Shown one piece after another: positions 43,361-51,898 of a stretch of 64,000 nt of DNA. The position numbers and the translations under genes were made by a program. Every line of letters starts with the position of its first letter. The stretch's first letter is position 1. The notes under the pieces are model-generated. The model did no database searches and was not told where the DNA came from. It was given only the letters and a program-made list of their open reading frames with translations. Location: assembly GCF_017742215.1 (NCBI RefSeq), contig NZ_JAGHKP010000006.1:45802-109801 (forward strand), in the 5' to 3' direction. The stretch comes from Chitinophaga chungangae. Lineage in GTDB: Bacteria > Bacteroidota > Bacteroidia > Chitinophagales > Chitinophagaceae.

Positions 43361-44246
43361 GGATTGCGTCCAGTTCCTCGTCTGAATAAAACTCGATATT
43401 GATGCTGCCTTTGCCTTGTTTGCTCCTGTCCAGGTGAACTTTGGTGGCGAAATGAGAGGCCAAGTTGTCCTGGATCTTCTGGTAAGCGGGCGGCAGGCTG
43501 CTTTTTACCGGTTTTTTCGAGTTGCCTTTGTCTATATGGTTCACTTTCCGCACCAGTTCTTCGGTCTGGCGCACGGAAAGCCCGTTTTTCATGATCTCTC
43601 CGAAAATGAAAAGTTGTTTTTCCACGTTTTCGACGCCGATAAGGGTACGAGCGTGGCCCATGCTGAGTTTGTTGTTGCGTACCGCCACCTGGATGTCTGG
43701 CGGGAGTTTCAGCAGGCGGATGTAGTTGGTAACGGTGCTGCGTTCTTTGCCCATGCGTTCGGCCACCTGTTCCTGGGTGAGGTCGATCTCTTCCATCAGG
43801 CGTTTATAGCTGAGGCCGATCTCAATGGCGTTCAGGTTTTCGCGCTGGAGGTTTTCCAGCAGCGCCAGTTCGAGCAGCTCCTGGTCGTTTGCCTGGCGAA
43901 CGTATGCCGGAATGTCTTTCAGGCCCGCCATTTTGCTGGCCCTGAAGCGGCGTTCGCCCGCGATAAGCTGGTATTTTTTGCCGATCCGTGAAACGGTCAC
44001 CGGCTGGATGATGTCGTGAATCTTGATAGACTGGCTCAGCTCCTGTAAAGCCTGCTCGTCGAAATCGCGCCGGGGCTGTTTGGGATTGATCTCAATCTGG
44101 TCCAGCGGTATCCGCTCGATGCCGGTAGCCTGGGCTACGACCTGTTCGCCCAAAGCGCTGGTGGTTTGCTTCAGGTCTGTGTCTATGTTCTGTAACAGCG
44201 AGCGGATGCCTTTCCCCAACGCCTCTTTCTTACTCGGATTGGTCAT
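43329..44246 (-). CDS. parB: Chromosome-partitioning protein ParB
   Basis: A 305-aa ParB/Spo0J. The N-terminal nuclease-like CTP-binding domain has IEINPKQPRRDFDEQALQELSQSI and the GERRFRASK motif; the helix-turn-helix follows in LTQEQVAERMGKERSTVTNYIR. The C-terminal dimer domain is basic. It would load at parS and spread with ParA for origin segregation. I looked by eye for a parS palindrome (GTTTCACGTGAAAC type) in the window and did not see one. It overlaps parA by 17 bp. Confidence 0.94.
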   Translation of the reverse strand: MTNPSKKEALGKGIRSLLQNIDTDLKQTTSALGEQVVAQATGIERIPLDQIEINPKQPRRDFDEQALQELSQSIKIHDIIQPVTVSRIGKKYQLIAGERRFRASKMAGLKDIPAYVRQANDQELLELALLENLQRENLNAIEIGLSYKRLMEEIDLTQEQVAERMGKERSTVTNYIRLLKLPPDIQVAVRNNKLSMGHARTLIGVENVEKQLFIFGEIMKNGLSVRQTEELVRKVNHIDKGNSKKPVKSSLPPAYQKIQDNLASHFATKVHLDRSKQGKGSINIEFYSDEELDAILEKLSLYGEK

Positions 44247-45051
44247 CGTTTATTGCAAGGATTTTATCTTCTGTTTTGATCTTGGTAAAGTTATGCTTTT
44301 GCAATATTTCCTTTGCCAGGTTCAGGTAGTTGATCGCGCCGGTGCTCATGGCGTCGTACATGATCACGGATTTGCCGAAGCTCGGCGCTTCGCCCAGCTT
44401 GGTATTGCGGTGGATGATGGTGTTGAACACGCTTTCCTCGAAGTGTTGTTTCACCTCGTCTACCACTTGATTGCTCAGGCGCAGGCGGCCGTCGTACATC
44501 GTCATCAAAATGCCTTCGATCTCCAGGTCCGTATTCAGCCTGCTCTGTACGATCTTGATGGTGTTAAGCAATTTGCCGAGGCCTTCAAGGGCGAAAAATT
44601 CGCATTGCACGGGGATGATCACGGAATGAGAGGCCACCAGGGCGTTCACAGTGATGAGGCCGAGGGAAGGGGAGCAGTCTACGATGATGAAGTCGTATTC
44701 ATCCTTGATCGGGTCTATCACCTGCTTCATCACCCTTTCCCTGTTGGGGTGGTTGATCAGCTCCAGTTCGGCGCCTACCAGGTCGATATGCGAGGGCAGC
44801 ACTTTCAGGTTCGGGGTGTCTGATTCCAGTACCACGTCGCGCGCCTGCACGTCGTTTACCATGCAGTCGTACAGGCTCTGCTGGATATTGCGCAGGTCGA
44901 AGCCCAGCCCCGTGGTGCTGTTGGCCTGCGGGTCCGCGTCTACCAGCAGCGTTTTATACTCCAGTACGGCCAGGCTGCTGGCGAGGTTGATGGCGCTGGT
45001 GGTTTTTCCCACGCCCCCTTTCTGATTGGCGATTGCGATGATTCTAGCCAT
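44230..45051 (-). CDS. parA: Chromosome-partitioning ATPase ParA (Soj)
   Basis: A 273-aa Walker-type ATPase. The deviant Walker A is KGGVGKTT (residues 11-18), the switch DADPQANSTTGLG is near residue 40, and DCSPSLG near 125. The protein binds DNA when ATP-loaded and moves ParB-parS complexes. It precedes parB in the usual order and starts 44 bp after the UPF0173 gene. Confidence 0.96.
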   Translation of the reverse strand: MARIIAIANQKGGVGKTTSAINLASSLAVLEYKTLLVDADPQANSTTGLGFDLRNIQQSLYDCMVNDVQARDVVLESDTPNLKVLPSHIDLVGAELELINHPNRERVMKQVIDPIKDEYDFIIVDCSPSLGLITVNALVASHSVIIPVQCEFFALEGLGKLLNTIKIVQSRLNTDLEIEGILMTMYDGRLRLSNQVVDEVKQHFEESVFNTIIHRNTKLGEAPSFGKSVIMYDAMSTGAINYLNLAKEILQKHNFTKIKTEDKILAINDDQSE

Positions 45052-45095
45052 TGTTCTGTCTTAAATTCTAAGGTTGAATAGGATAATAGGAATAA

Positions 45096-45776
45096 TTACA
45101 CGTCTATCGTTTCTCCGATCGCCGGCAGCAACAGGGTAAGCCCCGCCGCTTCAAACTGGCGCACCGCGTCCGCTTTGTCTATTTTGATATAACCAAAGGT
45201 GTCGTAATGCACACCGATGATCTTGCCGCATTCCACGAACTCGGCCGCTATCACCGCGTCTTCCACGCCCATCGTAAAGTTGTCGCCTATCGGCAGGATG
45301 GCATAGTCCAGCTTCGCCCAGCGGGGGATCAGCTCCATGTCGAACGTGAGCGCGGTGTCGCCGCTATAATAAAAATTTCCTTCCTCGGTCATAAATATGA
45401 AACCCAACGGGTTGCCGCCATAACTTCCGTCCGGCAAACCGCTGCTGTGATGCGCCACGGTGCATTTCACCGCGCCGAAATCAAAGGCCCACTTGCCGCC
45501 CGTGTTCATCGGGTGCACCTTGTCGTGCCCCTGTTTGCCCACCCATTCGGTCAGCTCAAAAGCCCCCACCACCGTAGCGCCGGTCCGTTTCGCCAGCGCC
45601 ATCAGGTCTGCCACGTGATCGCTGTGCCCGTGGGACACAAAAATGTAATCCGCCTCTATCGCGTTGATATCGATGGACTTAGCCAGCTCGTTATGCGTGA
45701 TAAATGGGTCGAACACGATCTTTTTGCCCTTGATTTCCACGGCAAAGCTCGAATGGCCGTAGTAGGTGAACTTCAT
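45096..45776 (-). CDS. UPF0173 metallo-beta-lactamase-fold hydrolase
   Basis: A 226-aa MBL-fold protein. Metal ligands lie in FVSHGHSDHVADL (residues 46-58), TVAHHSSG, YSGDTALTF and GVHYDTFG. The length and sequence match the UPF0173 family, whose members have unknown substrates. It is the first gene of the minus-strand unit ahead of parA. Confidence 0.92.
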   Translation of the reverse strand: MKFTYYGHSSFAVEIKGKKIVFDPFITHNELAKSIDINAIEADYIFVSHGHSDHVADLMALAKRTGATVVGAFELTEWVGKQGHDKVHPMNTGGKWAFDFGAVKCTVAHHSSGLPDGSYGGNPLGFIFMTEEGNFYYSGDTALTFDMELIPRWAKLDYAILPIGDNFTMGVEDAVIAAEFVECGKIIGVHYDTFGYIKIDKADAVRQFEAAGLTLLLPAIGETIDV

Positions 45777-45809
45777 ATTGCAATTATAAATTATAATAAC
45801 CTAATCGGA

Positions 45810-45817
45810 CAAAAATA
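45810..45817 (-). promoter_or_regulatory. Candidate -7 element for the UPF0173 gene
   Basis: TATTTTTG on the minus strand fits TAnnTTTG, 34 bp before the start. No clear -33 element. Confidence 0.35.
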
Positions 45818-45951
45818 CAACCAATCTCCTAAATACCGGCCATGCCCCGGATTTATTTATTCACACCGCCATAGTGGGGAAAAGTAGCCTTTTTTCGCCC
45901 GGTTTTGCAATTTTTCAGTCACATGATCGTCTACAACCATACCGGAATACC

Positions 45952-45987
45952 CCGAACCGGCCCCTTTATGGTAAATTTGCGGTTCGG
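45952..45987 (+). promoter_or_regulatory. Inverted repeat enclosing a -7-like element
   Basis: CCGAACCG (45952-45959) and CGGTTCGG (45980-45987) flank 20 bp that include TAAATTTG (45972-45979), a match to TAnnTTTG. A run of T follows. It could be an operator around the promoter of the phosphoesterase gene, or a hairpin that attenuates upstream transcription. Confidence 0.35.
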
Positions 45988-46018
45988 ATTTTTTAAAACA
46001 ATTGACTGATAGCTATTT

Positions 46019-47299
46019 ATGAGAGCGGGACCTAATATTTTGTCGTCATTAATACTGATACTCGCCATGGTTGCCATTGATACTTACGTGTTTATGGCCC
46101 TTCGCACCCTTCTCGTCAACCTCTCCCCCAAATGGAGAGTGCTGATCTTCGGTTTGTACTGGCTGGCTTCGGCCATCGTGATATTCTCCGTGATATTTTA
46201 CTCCCGCATTCCCTGGGAAAAATTCATGGAAGCCCGTTCCTATTACCTCACCTTCGCCTTCGGCCTGTTTTTCGCCAAAGCGCTCATCGTGGTGTTTCTG
46301 CTGGCCGACGACGGCCGCCGCGCCGTTATGTGGGTATACGAAAAATTCACTTCCGCCCCCGCGGCGGCAATTGCAGAAGGCAACCGGGAAGTACAGGGCA
46401 TCACCCGCTCCCAGTTCCTCCTCAAAACCGGCTTCCTGCTCGGCGGCACCATGCTCGGCACGCTGCTCTACGGGCTCAGCAACAAATACAATTATCACGT
46501 CCGTAAAATACGCCTCACCTTCAACAACCTGCCCGCCGCTTTCAAAGGGCTGAAGATCGTGCAGATCTCCGACGTGCACTCCGGCAGTTTTACCGATAAA
46601 GCCGCCGTGGTACGCGGCATCGAGCTGATCAAAGCGCAAAATCCCGACCTGATCCTCTTCACCGGCGACCTGGTGAACGACAAGGCGGATGAAATGGACG
46701 AATACCTCGCTGTGTTCAACCAGCTGCAGGCCCCGCTGGGCGTTTATTCCACACTGGGCAACCACGACTACGGCGATTATTACCCCTGGCCCGATTACGA
46801 CGAGAACCGCCACAGCCCCATGAAAGTGGCCAACCTCGAGCGCCTCAAGAACATACACGGCCAGATGGGCTGGAAATTGCTCATGAACGAACATACCGTG
46901 CTGGAAAAGAACGGCGACAAGATCGCGCTGCTGGGCGTGGAAAACTGGAGCATGAACCCGCGTTTCCCCCGCAAGGGCGACCTGGCCGCCGCGTACGCCG
47001 GCAGCGAAGAGATCCCCTTTAAGATATTGCTGTCGCACGACCCTACCCACTGGGACGGGCAGGTGCGGCCCAATTACCGCGACATCGACCTGATGCTGGC
47101 CGGCCATACCCACGGCATGCAGTTCGGGCTGGAAATACCTTTCTTCAAATGGAGCCCGGCGCAATACATTTATAAACAATGGGCCGGTCTTTACCAGGAC
47201 GGCAAACAACGGCTGTATGTCAACCGTGGTTTCGGCTTCCTCGGTTACCCCGGCAGGGTAGGCATTTTACCCGAAATCACCGTGATTGAACTGGCCTAA
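46019..47299 (+). CDS. Membrane-anchored metallophosphoesterase
   Basis: A 426-aa inner-membrane protein. The N-terminal 165 residues contain three or four hydrophobic segments, the last one (GFLLGGTMLGTLLYGL) just before the catalytic domain. The calcineurin-like motifs run in order: ISDVHSG near 183, TGDLVND near 215, GNHDYGDY near 245, LSHDPTHW and AGHTHGMQFG near 360. This is the YkuE-like architecture; lipid or cell-wall phosphoesters are likely but unproven substrates. It is 21 bp before an outer-membrane-like gene. Confidence 0.88.
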   Translation: MRAGPNILSSLILILAMVAIDTYVFMALRTLLVNLSPKWRVLIFGLYWLASAIVIFSVIFYSRIPWEKFMEARSYYLTFAFGLFFAKALIVVFLLADDGRRAVMWVYEKFTSAPAAAIAEGNREVQGITRSQFLLKTGFLLGGTMLGTLLYGLSNKYNYHVRKIRLTFNNLPAAFKGLKIVQISDVHSGSFTDKAAVVRGIELIKAQNPDLILFTGDLVNDKADEMDEYLAVFNQLQAPLGVYSTLGNHDYGDYYPWPDYDENRHSPMKVANLERLKNIHGQMGWKLLMNEHTVLEKNGDKIALLGVENWSMNPRFPRKGDLAAAYAGSEEIPFKILLSHDPTHWDGQVRPNYRDIDLMLAGHTHGMQFGLEIPFFKWSPAQYIYKQWAGLYQDGKQRLYVNRGFGFLGYPGRVGILPEITVIELA

Positions 47300-47320
47300 A
47301 CTTTGTTTATATTGCAGGTA

Positions 47321-48277
47321 ATGAAAAGCCCACTGCTGGTTATCCTGACTATATTCATCACTGCTGTACAGGCGGTGGGGCAAAGCGCGGCCGACCTGCA
47401 AAATCTCGCCGACCTGGAAAGGCAGCTCGATTCGCTGCTGAACCGCCAGCAGAAAAACGAATGGGTGATCGGGCTGGGGTTTGGGAACAATCCGGCGTAC
47501 GGCGGCAAAACCACCGATGCGTTCAGGCCGGTGAACATGAAATCCTTTCTTTCGCCCAACGTTTCCTATAATCATAAAAGCGGGCTTTACGCATCGACGT
47601 ACGCCTATTACATGCTGGGCGCCACGCAAAGGCCCTGGTTCGAATTGGACCTTTCCGGCGGGTACGACTATACGAAAGACCGCAACTTCCTGGCCGGCGC
47701 CTCTTACACGAAATATTTTTACCGCGATTCCACCGACGTGCCACCCACACCCATCACCAACGAACTGTTCGCTTATTTTTTCTGGCGGAAGTGGTGGCTG
47801 GAACCGGGCGTCAGCTTCGATTTCGGATGGGGGAGATATATTGAGGCGGACGACCGGAACTCGCTTTCCGTAAAAGGCAACGACTTCAATATCATTGTGG
47901 ACGTACGCCATCCCTTTATATTTCTCGACGTGCTGAAAAAAAACGACGCGGTGCTGCTCATGCCCGTGGCATCGCTTACTTCAGGCACCGCGAAATATTT
48001 CAGCAACCTCAAAAGTTTCCGTTACGTAAGCCGCTCCAACATCGCGAAAAAACAGGGGAGGGGCAGGCGCCGCAGGCCCGACCAAGATGTGCCCGTTGAA
48101 ACCGCGCTCAGCGACGGCAGCGCGTTCCGGCCGCGCGCGGTGGACTTTGGCGTGAGAGCTTCCTACATCATCGGGAAAGTAGCCATCGCGCCTTCCTATA
48201 CCGTGTTCAAATTATTGCAGGGAGAAGACACTTCCATTACCGGTTACTTCACCGCCAGCGTCAGCCTGACCCTCTGA
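47321..48277 (+). CDS. Outer-membrane beta-barrel-like protein of unknown family
   Basis: A 318-aa exported protein. A signal peptide (residues about 1-20, ending AVGQ) is followed by a short coiled-coil-like helix (LQNLADLERQLDSLLNRQQ) and then many amphipathic strands with aromatic ends, such as LDLSGGYDYTKDRNF and WWLEPGVSFDFGWGRYI. The last residues SVSLTL fit an outer-membrane barrel. I do not recognise a named family. It follows the membrane phosphoesterase closely and may be co-transcribed. Confidence 0.7.
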   Translation: MKSPLLVILTIFITAVQAVGQSAADLQNLADLERQLDSLLNRQQKNEWVIGLGFGNNPAYGGKTTDAFRPVNMKSFLSPNVSYNHKSGLYASTYAYYMLGATQRPWFELDLSGGYDYTKDRNFLAGASYTKYFYRDSTDVPPTPITNELFAYFFWRKWWLEPGVSFDFGWGRYIEADDRNSLSVKGNDFNIIVDVRHPFIFLDVLKKNDAVLLMPVASLTSGTAKYFSNLKSFRYVSRSNIAKKQGRGRRRRPDQDVPVETALSDGSAFRPRAVDFGVRASYIIGKVAIAPSYTVFKLLQGEDTSITGYFTASVSLTL

Positions 48278-48472
48278 CCAGATAACTTTATGCACTATTC
48301 TCCGCTTTCTTCAAACTATCCGGCGCATACGCGCGTTAATCAGGGAACTATTTAGCATGACTTTTGTATTATCCGTAGGGGTCGGGGATGTTTCCCGCGT
48401 CTTATGGACGGAAAGCACTCATAATCAAAGAAAAAATAGGACAAGTAGGACTTAACCTTAAACAATCAATGT

Positions 48473-49081
48473 ATGAAAAAACTGTTTTTCGCATTAGCAG
48501 TCATCACCTGTGTAACCGTATCCACTGCCAACGCCCAAAAGTTATTACGTTTCGGTATCAAGGGAGGCGCCAACCTCGGTAAAATAGACGGCACCGGCTA
48601 CGACGACGCCTTCAAACTGGGCTACCATTTAGGCGGTTTCGCACAGATCAATCTCATGAAAGGTTTCGGTATCCAGCCCGAATTGATCTTTTCTTCCACC
48701 AAAACTGAAGTGACTTCCGAGTTCGAGGATGTATACAACATCGACCAGCTGAAGGAAGACAAACCCAAACTCAATTACCTCAGCATTCCCGTTCTGGCCA
48801 ATATCGACCTGGGCTCTCCCCGTTTTAAATTACAGGTAGGCCCGCAGTTCGGCATTATGACGAGCAAAAAGACGAGCGTGTTCGAAGAAGGGAAATCTGC
48901 CTTTAAATCCGGCGAATTTTCCGCGGTGGGCGGCCTCTGGCTGCAATTGCCCATCGTAAACATAAGCGCCCGCTACGTGATCGGTATTTCCGACGTGAAC
49001 GACGTTACTTTTGAAAACACCACTTCCCCCGAAAAATGGAGGAACCAATCTATCCAGCTGGGTGTAGGTATCACATTATAA
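48473..49081 (+). CDS. Porin family / outer membrane beta-barrel protein (PF13568 type)
   Basis: A 202-aa exported barrel. The signal peptide ends NAQ at residue 22. The mature part starts with the family motif FGIKGGANLGKI and contains LNYLSIPVLANID and FKLQVGPQFG, then ends in a short GVGITL strand. Such small barrels are abundant in Bacteroidota, with roles in outer-membrane stability or unknown uptake. The 195 bp upstream hold no other gene; a terminator follows. Confidence 0.88.
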   Translation: MKKLFFALAVITCVTVSTANAQKLLRFGIKGGANLGKIDGTGYDDAFKLGYHLGGFAQINLMKGFGIQPELIFSSTKTEVTSEFEDVYNIDQLKEDKPKLNYLSIPVLANIDLGSPRFKLQVGPQFGIMTSKKTSVFEEGKSAFKSGEFSAVGGLWLQLPIVNISARYVIGISDVNDVTFENTTSPEKWRNQSIQLGVGITL

Positions 49082-49102
49082 AAAGTGAACCTACAACTGG
49101 TC

Positions 49103-49131
49103 AGGACCGCTCCGAAAGGGCGGTCTTTTTT
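49103..49131 (+). terminator. Terminator after the outer-membrane barrel gene
   Basis: An 8-bp stem with one G-T pair (49105-49112 with 49118-49125) and a T run. Confidence 0.85.
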
Positions 49132-49238
49132 GTTATCTTTCAGCATGGCACCCAATTTGACTATATAGTGATACTCTTTAATTGGGGGCATTTTGAGGAG
49201 ATTGACTGACATTATGTCCCGGTACTTAAAACTGACAG

Positions 49239-51641
49239 ATGAATAATTTCTTTTTAGGCAATACAGAAGAGGAAATGGAGTTTATGCCCATTATTCCTTT
49301 GAACGAAGACGGCGAAGGGCAGGAGGAAGACAAGATCCCCGAAGAACTGGCGTTGCTGCCGCTGCGCAATACCGTGCTGTTTCCCGGCGTGGTACTGCCG
49401 ATTACCGTAGGCAGGGACAAAAGCATCAAGGCGGTGAACGACGCGTATAAGACTGACAAAATGATTGGCGTGGTAGCGCAAAAAGACAGTAACATCGAAG
49501 AGCCCGGCATTACCGATCTTTCCGATGTAGGCACTGTCGCCAAGATCGTGAAAATGATCAAAATGCCGGACGGCGGCACCACCATCATCATCCAGGGCCG
49601 CAAACGGTTCAAAATAAAAAGCATCCTTACGGAAGATCCTTATTTCAAGGCGTCTTACGAGTTGCTGAGCGACGAAGTGGAGGAAAACGATTCCGAGTTC
49701 GACGCGTACGTTTCTTCCATCAAAGACCTTGCGGCGCAGATCATCCAGCTTTCACCCAACATTCCTTCCGAAGCGAGCATCATACTCAAGAACATCGAAA
49801 ACGCACCGTTCCTGATCCACTTTGTGAGCAGCAACCTGAACAGCGATGTGAAAGACAAACAACAGCTGCTCGAGATCAACAACCTGCGCGTGCGCGCGGA
49901 ACTGCTCATGAAACTGCTGCAGGTGGAACTGCAGCTGGCGGAGCTGAAAAACAAGATCAACAACAAAACGAAGGCGGACCTCGACAAGCAGCAGCGGGAA
50001 TATTTCCTGCAGCAGCAGATGAAAAGCATCAAGGAAGAACTGGGCGGAGACAGCAACGACCGTGAAGTGAAGGAGATGCAGCGCAAAGCCGAACTGAAAA
50101 AATGGCCCGAAGCAGCGAAAGAGCTGTTCACCAAAGGCATCGAGAAACTGGAGCGCATGCATCCCAGCACGCCGGATTATTCCGTGGTGTACAATCACCT
50201 CGATCTTATGCTCGACCTCCCGTGGAACGAATTTACCAAGGACAGCTACGACCTGAAGAAAGCAAAAAAAGTGCTGGACGCGGATCATTACGGCATGGAC
50301 AGGATCAAGGAGCGCATTCTGGAATACCTGGCGGTGCTGAAACTGAAAGGCGACATGAAATCGCCCATCCTCTGTTTCGTAGGCCCTCCGGGCATCGGTA
50401 AAACCTCGCTGGGCCGCTCCATCGCCAACGCCATCGGCCGCAAATACGCCAGGCTCAGCCTCGGCGGGCTGCACGACGAGAGCGAGATCCGCGGTCACCG
50501 TAAAACATACATCGGCGCCATGGCCGGCCGCATTTTGCAGACCATCCGCAAGATAAAATCCGGCAACCCGGTGATGATCCTCGACGAGATCGACAAGATC
50601 GGCAACGACTTCCGCGGAGACCCGGCCAGCGCATTGCTGGAAGTGCTCGATCCCGAGCAGAACAGCACTTTCTACGATAACTATCTCGAACTGGAATACG
50701 ACCTGAGCAAAGTGCTCTTCATCGCCACCGCCAACAACATCAACGCGATACCCATCGCGCTGCGCGACAGGCTGGAGATCATCGACCTGAGCGGTTATTC
50801 CATCGAAGAAAAAGTGGAGATCGCCAAAAGGCACCTGCTGCCGAAACAAAAAGACGCGCACGGCCTCGGCGATTATAAATTCACCTTCGCCAACAAAGTG
50901 ATCGAAAAGGTGATCGCCGATTACACGCGCGAAAGCGGGGTGCGCGAGCTGGACAGGCAATTTGCCGCCATTATGCGCTCTCTCGCCAAAGACGTGGCGA
51001 TGGGCGTGAAACTGAAAGACACGGTCTCCGAGGAAAGAGTGGCGAAAGCGCTGGGCAAACAGAAATATAGCAACGAAATATACAAAACCGGCAACCCGAG
51101 CGGCGTGGCCGTAGGCCTGGCCTGGACGTACGTGGGCGGGGACATCCTGTTCATCGAATCGAGCCTGAGCGAAGGCAAAGGGGAGCTGAAACTTACCGGC
51201 AACCTCGGCAACGTGATGAAAGAATCAGCCGTGACGGCCCTCAGTTATCTGCAGGCCAACGCTCCTTCTTACAAGATCGACCCGAAAATGTTCCGTGAAA
51301 AGACCATCCACGTGCACGTTCCGGAAGGCGCAGTGCCGAAAGACGGTCCCAGCGCGGGCGTTACCATGCTCACCGCGCTCGCTTCGTCGTACACCGGCCG
51401 CCGCGTGAAACCTTACCTGGCCATGACCGGGGAGATTACCCTGCGCGGGCAGGTGCTGCCGGTAGGCGGCATCAAGGAAAAAATACTGGCCGCCAAACGC
51501 GCGGGCATCAAAGAAGTGATCCTGTGCTGGCAGAACGAAAAAGACATCCAGGACATCAATCCCGACTATATCAAGGGGCTGAAGTTCCATTATGTGAAAG
51601 AAATGAACCAAGTGCTCGAAACTGCGTTATTAAAAAGATAG
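49239..51641 (+). CDS. lon: ATP-dependent protease La (Lon)
   Basis: An 800-aa cytoplasmic protease that degrades damaged and regulatory proteins. Order: N-terminal substrate domain (LLPLRNTVLFPGVVLPI near residue 40), a coiled-coil middle, the AAA+ module with Walker A GPPGIGKTS near 385 and Walker B ILDEIDK near 450, and the C-terminal protease with the Ser-Lys dyad in KDGPSAGVTM and GGIKEKILAAKRAG. Length is usual. The start at 49239 is the only good start in frame; the short acidic stretch before the substrate domain is normal in this phylum. Confidence 0.97.
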   Translation: MNNFFLGNTEEEMEFMPIIPLNEDGEGQEEDKIPEELALLPLRNTVLFPGVVLPITVGRDKSIKAVNDAYKTDKMIGVVAQKDSNIEEPGITDLSDVGTVAKIVKMIKMPDGGTTIIIQGRKRFKIKSILTEDPYFKASYELLSDEVEENDSEFDAYVSSIKDLAAQIIQLSPNIPSEASIILKNIENAPFLIHFVSSNLNSDVKDKQQLLEINNLRVRAELLMKLLQVELQLAELKNKINNKTKADLDKQQREYFLQQQMKSIKEELGGDSNDREVKEMQRKAELKKWPEAAKELFTKGIEKLERMHPSTPDYSVVYNHLDLMLDLPWNEFTKDSYDLKKAKKVLDADHYGMDRIKERILEYLAVLKLKGDMKSPILCFVGPPGIGKTSLGRSIANAIGRKYARLSLGGLHDESEIRGHRKTYIGAMAGRILQTIRKIKSGNPVMILDEIDKIGNDFRGDPASALLEVLDPEQNSTFYDNYLELEYDLSKVLFIATANNINAIPIALRDRLEIIDLSGYSIEEKVEIAKRHLLPKQKDAHGLGDYKFTFANKVIEKVIADYTRESGVRELDRQFAAIMRSLAKDVAMGVKLKDTVSEERVAKALGKQKYSNEIYKTGNPSGVAVGLAWTYVGGDILFIESSLSEGKGELKLTGNLGNVMKESAVTALSYLQANAPSYKIDPKMFREKTIHVHVPEGAVPKDGPSAGVTMLTALASSYTGRRVKPYLAMTGEITLRGQVLPVGGIKEKILAAKRAGIKEVILCWQNEKDIQDINPDYIKGLKFHYVKEMNQVLETALLKR

Positions 51642-51648
51642 GAAGCAC

Positions 51649-51670
51649 GGCCCGTCAATCCTGACGGGCC
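51649..51670 (+). terminator. Hairpin downstream of lon
   Basis: A perfect 9-bp stem (51649-51657 with 51662-51670), loop ATCC, lies 7 bp after the lon stop. It has no T run, so it may stabilise the 3' end rather than terminate; a better terminator follows at 51728. Confidence 0.45.
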
Positions 51671-51727
51671 ATGCAACCGGTTCACTTTTACACAAAGTGA
51701 GCGCATGTTGATTGTTTAAGGGTTTTA

Positions 51728-51763
51728 ATAAAGCCGCCCGCAAAGGCGGCTTTATTCTTTTTT
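51728..51763 (+). terminator. Terminator downstream of lon
   Basis: A perfect 11-bp stem (51728-51738 with 51745-51755) is followed by a T-rich tract. Confidence 0.85.
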
Positions 51764-51788
51764 GATACTATTTTCCCTCGTCTTCATC

Positions 51789-51843
51789 TTCGACTAACGT
51801 TCGACTATCTTCCGGCTATCCTTCGACTAAGGTTCGACTACGC
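51789..51843. repeat. Five tandem copies of an 11-bp repeat
   Basis: The units begin at 51789, 51800, 51811, 51822 and 51833. Four start with TTCGACTA and the middle one is TCCGGCTA; the last three bases vary. The block ends 55 bp before the porQ start. Its role is unknown. Confidence 0.8.
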
Positions 51844-51898
51844 TTTTCGGGTAAAATAGCATGCAATTGTCGTAACTTCCCGTTCGCAAAATCGCAAC

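Noticed and set aside
43329..45051. Search for a parS site near parAB
   Set aside because: I saw no GTTTCACGTGAAAC-like palindrome in the window by eye; other CACGTG occurrences lie inside genes and lack the flanks.
48278..48472. Possible short gene before the outer-membrane barrel gene
   Set aside because: The only frame (48388-48582) overlaps the real gene out of frame and has no supporting feature.
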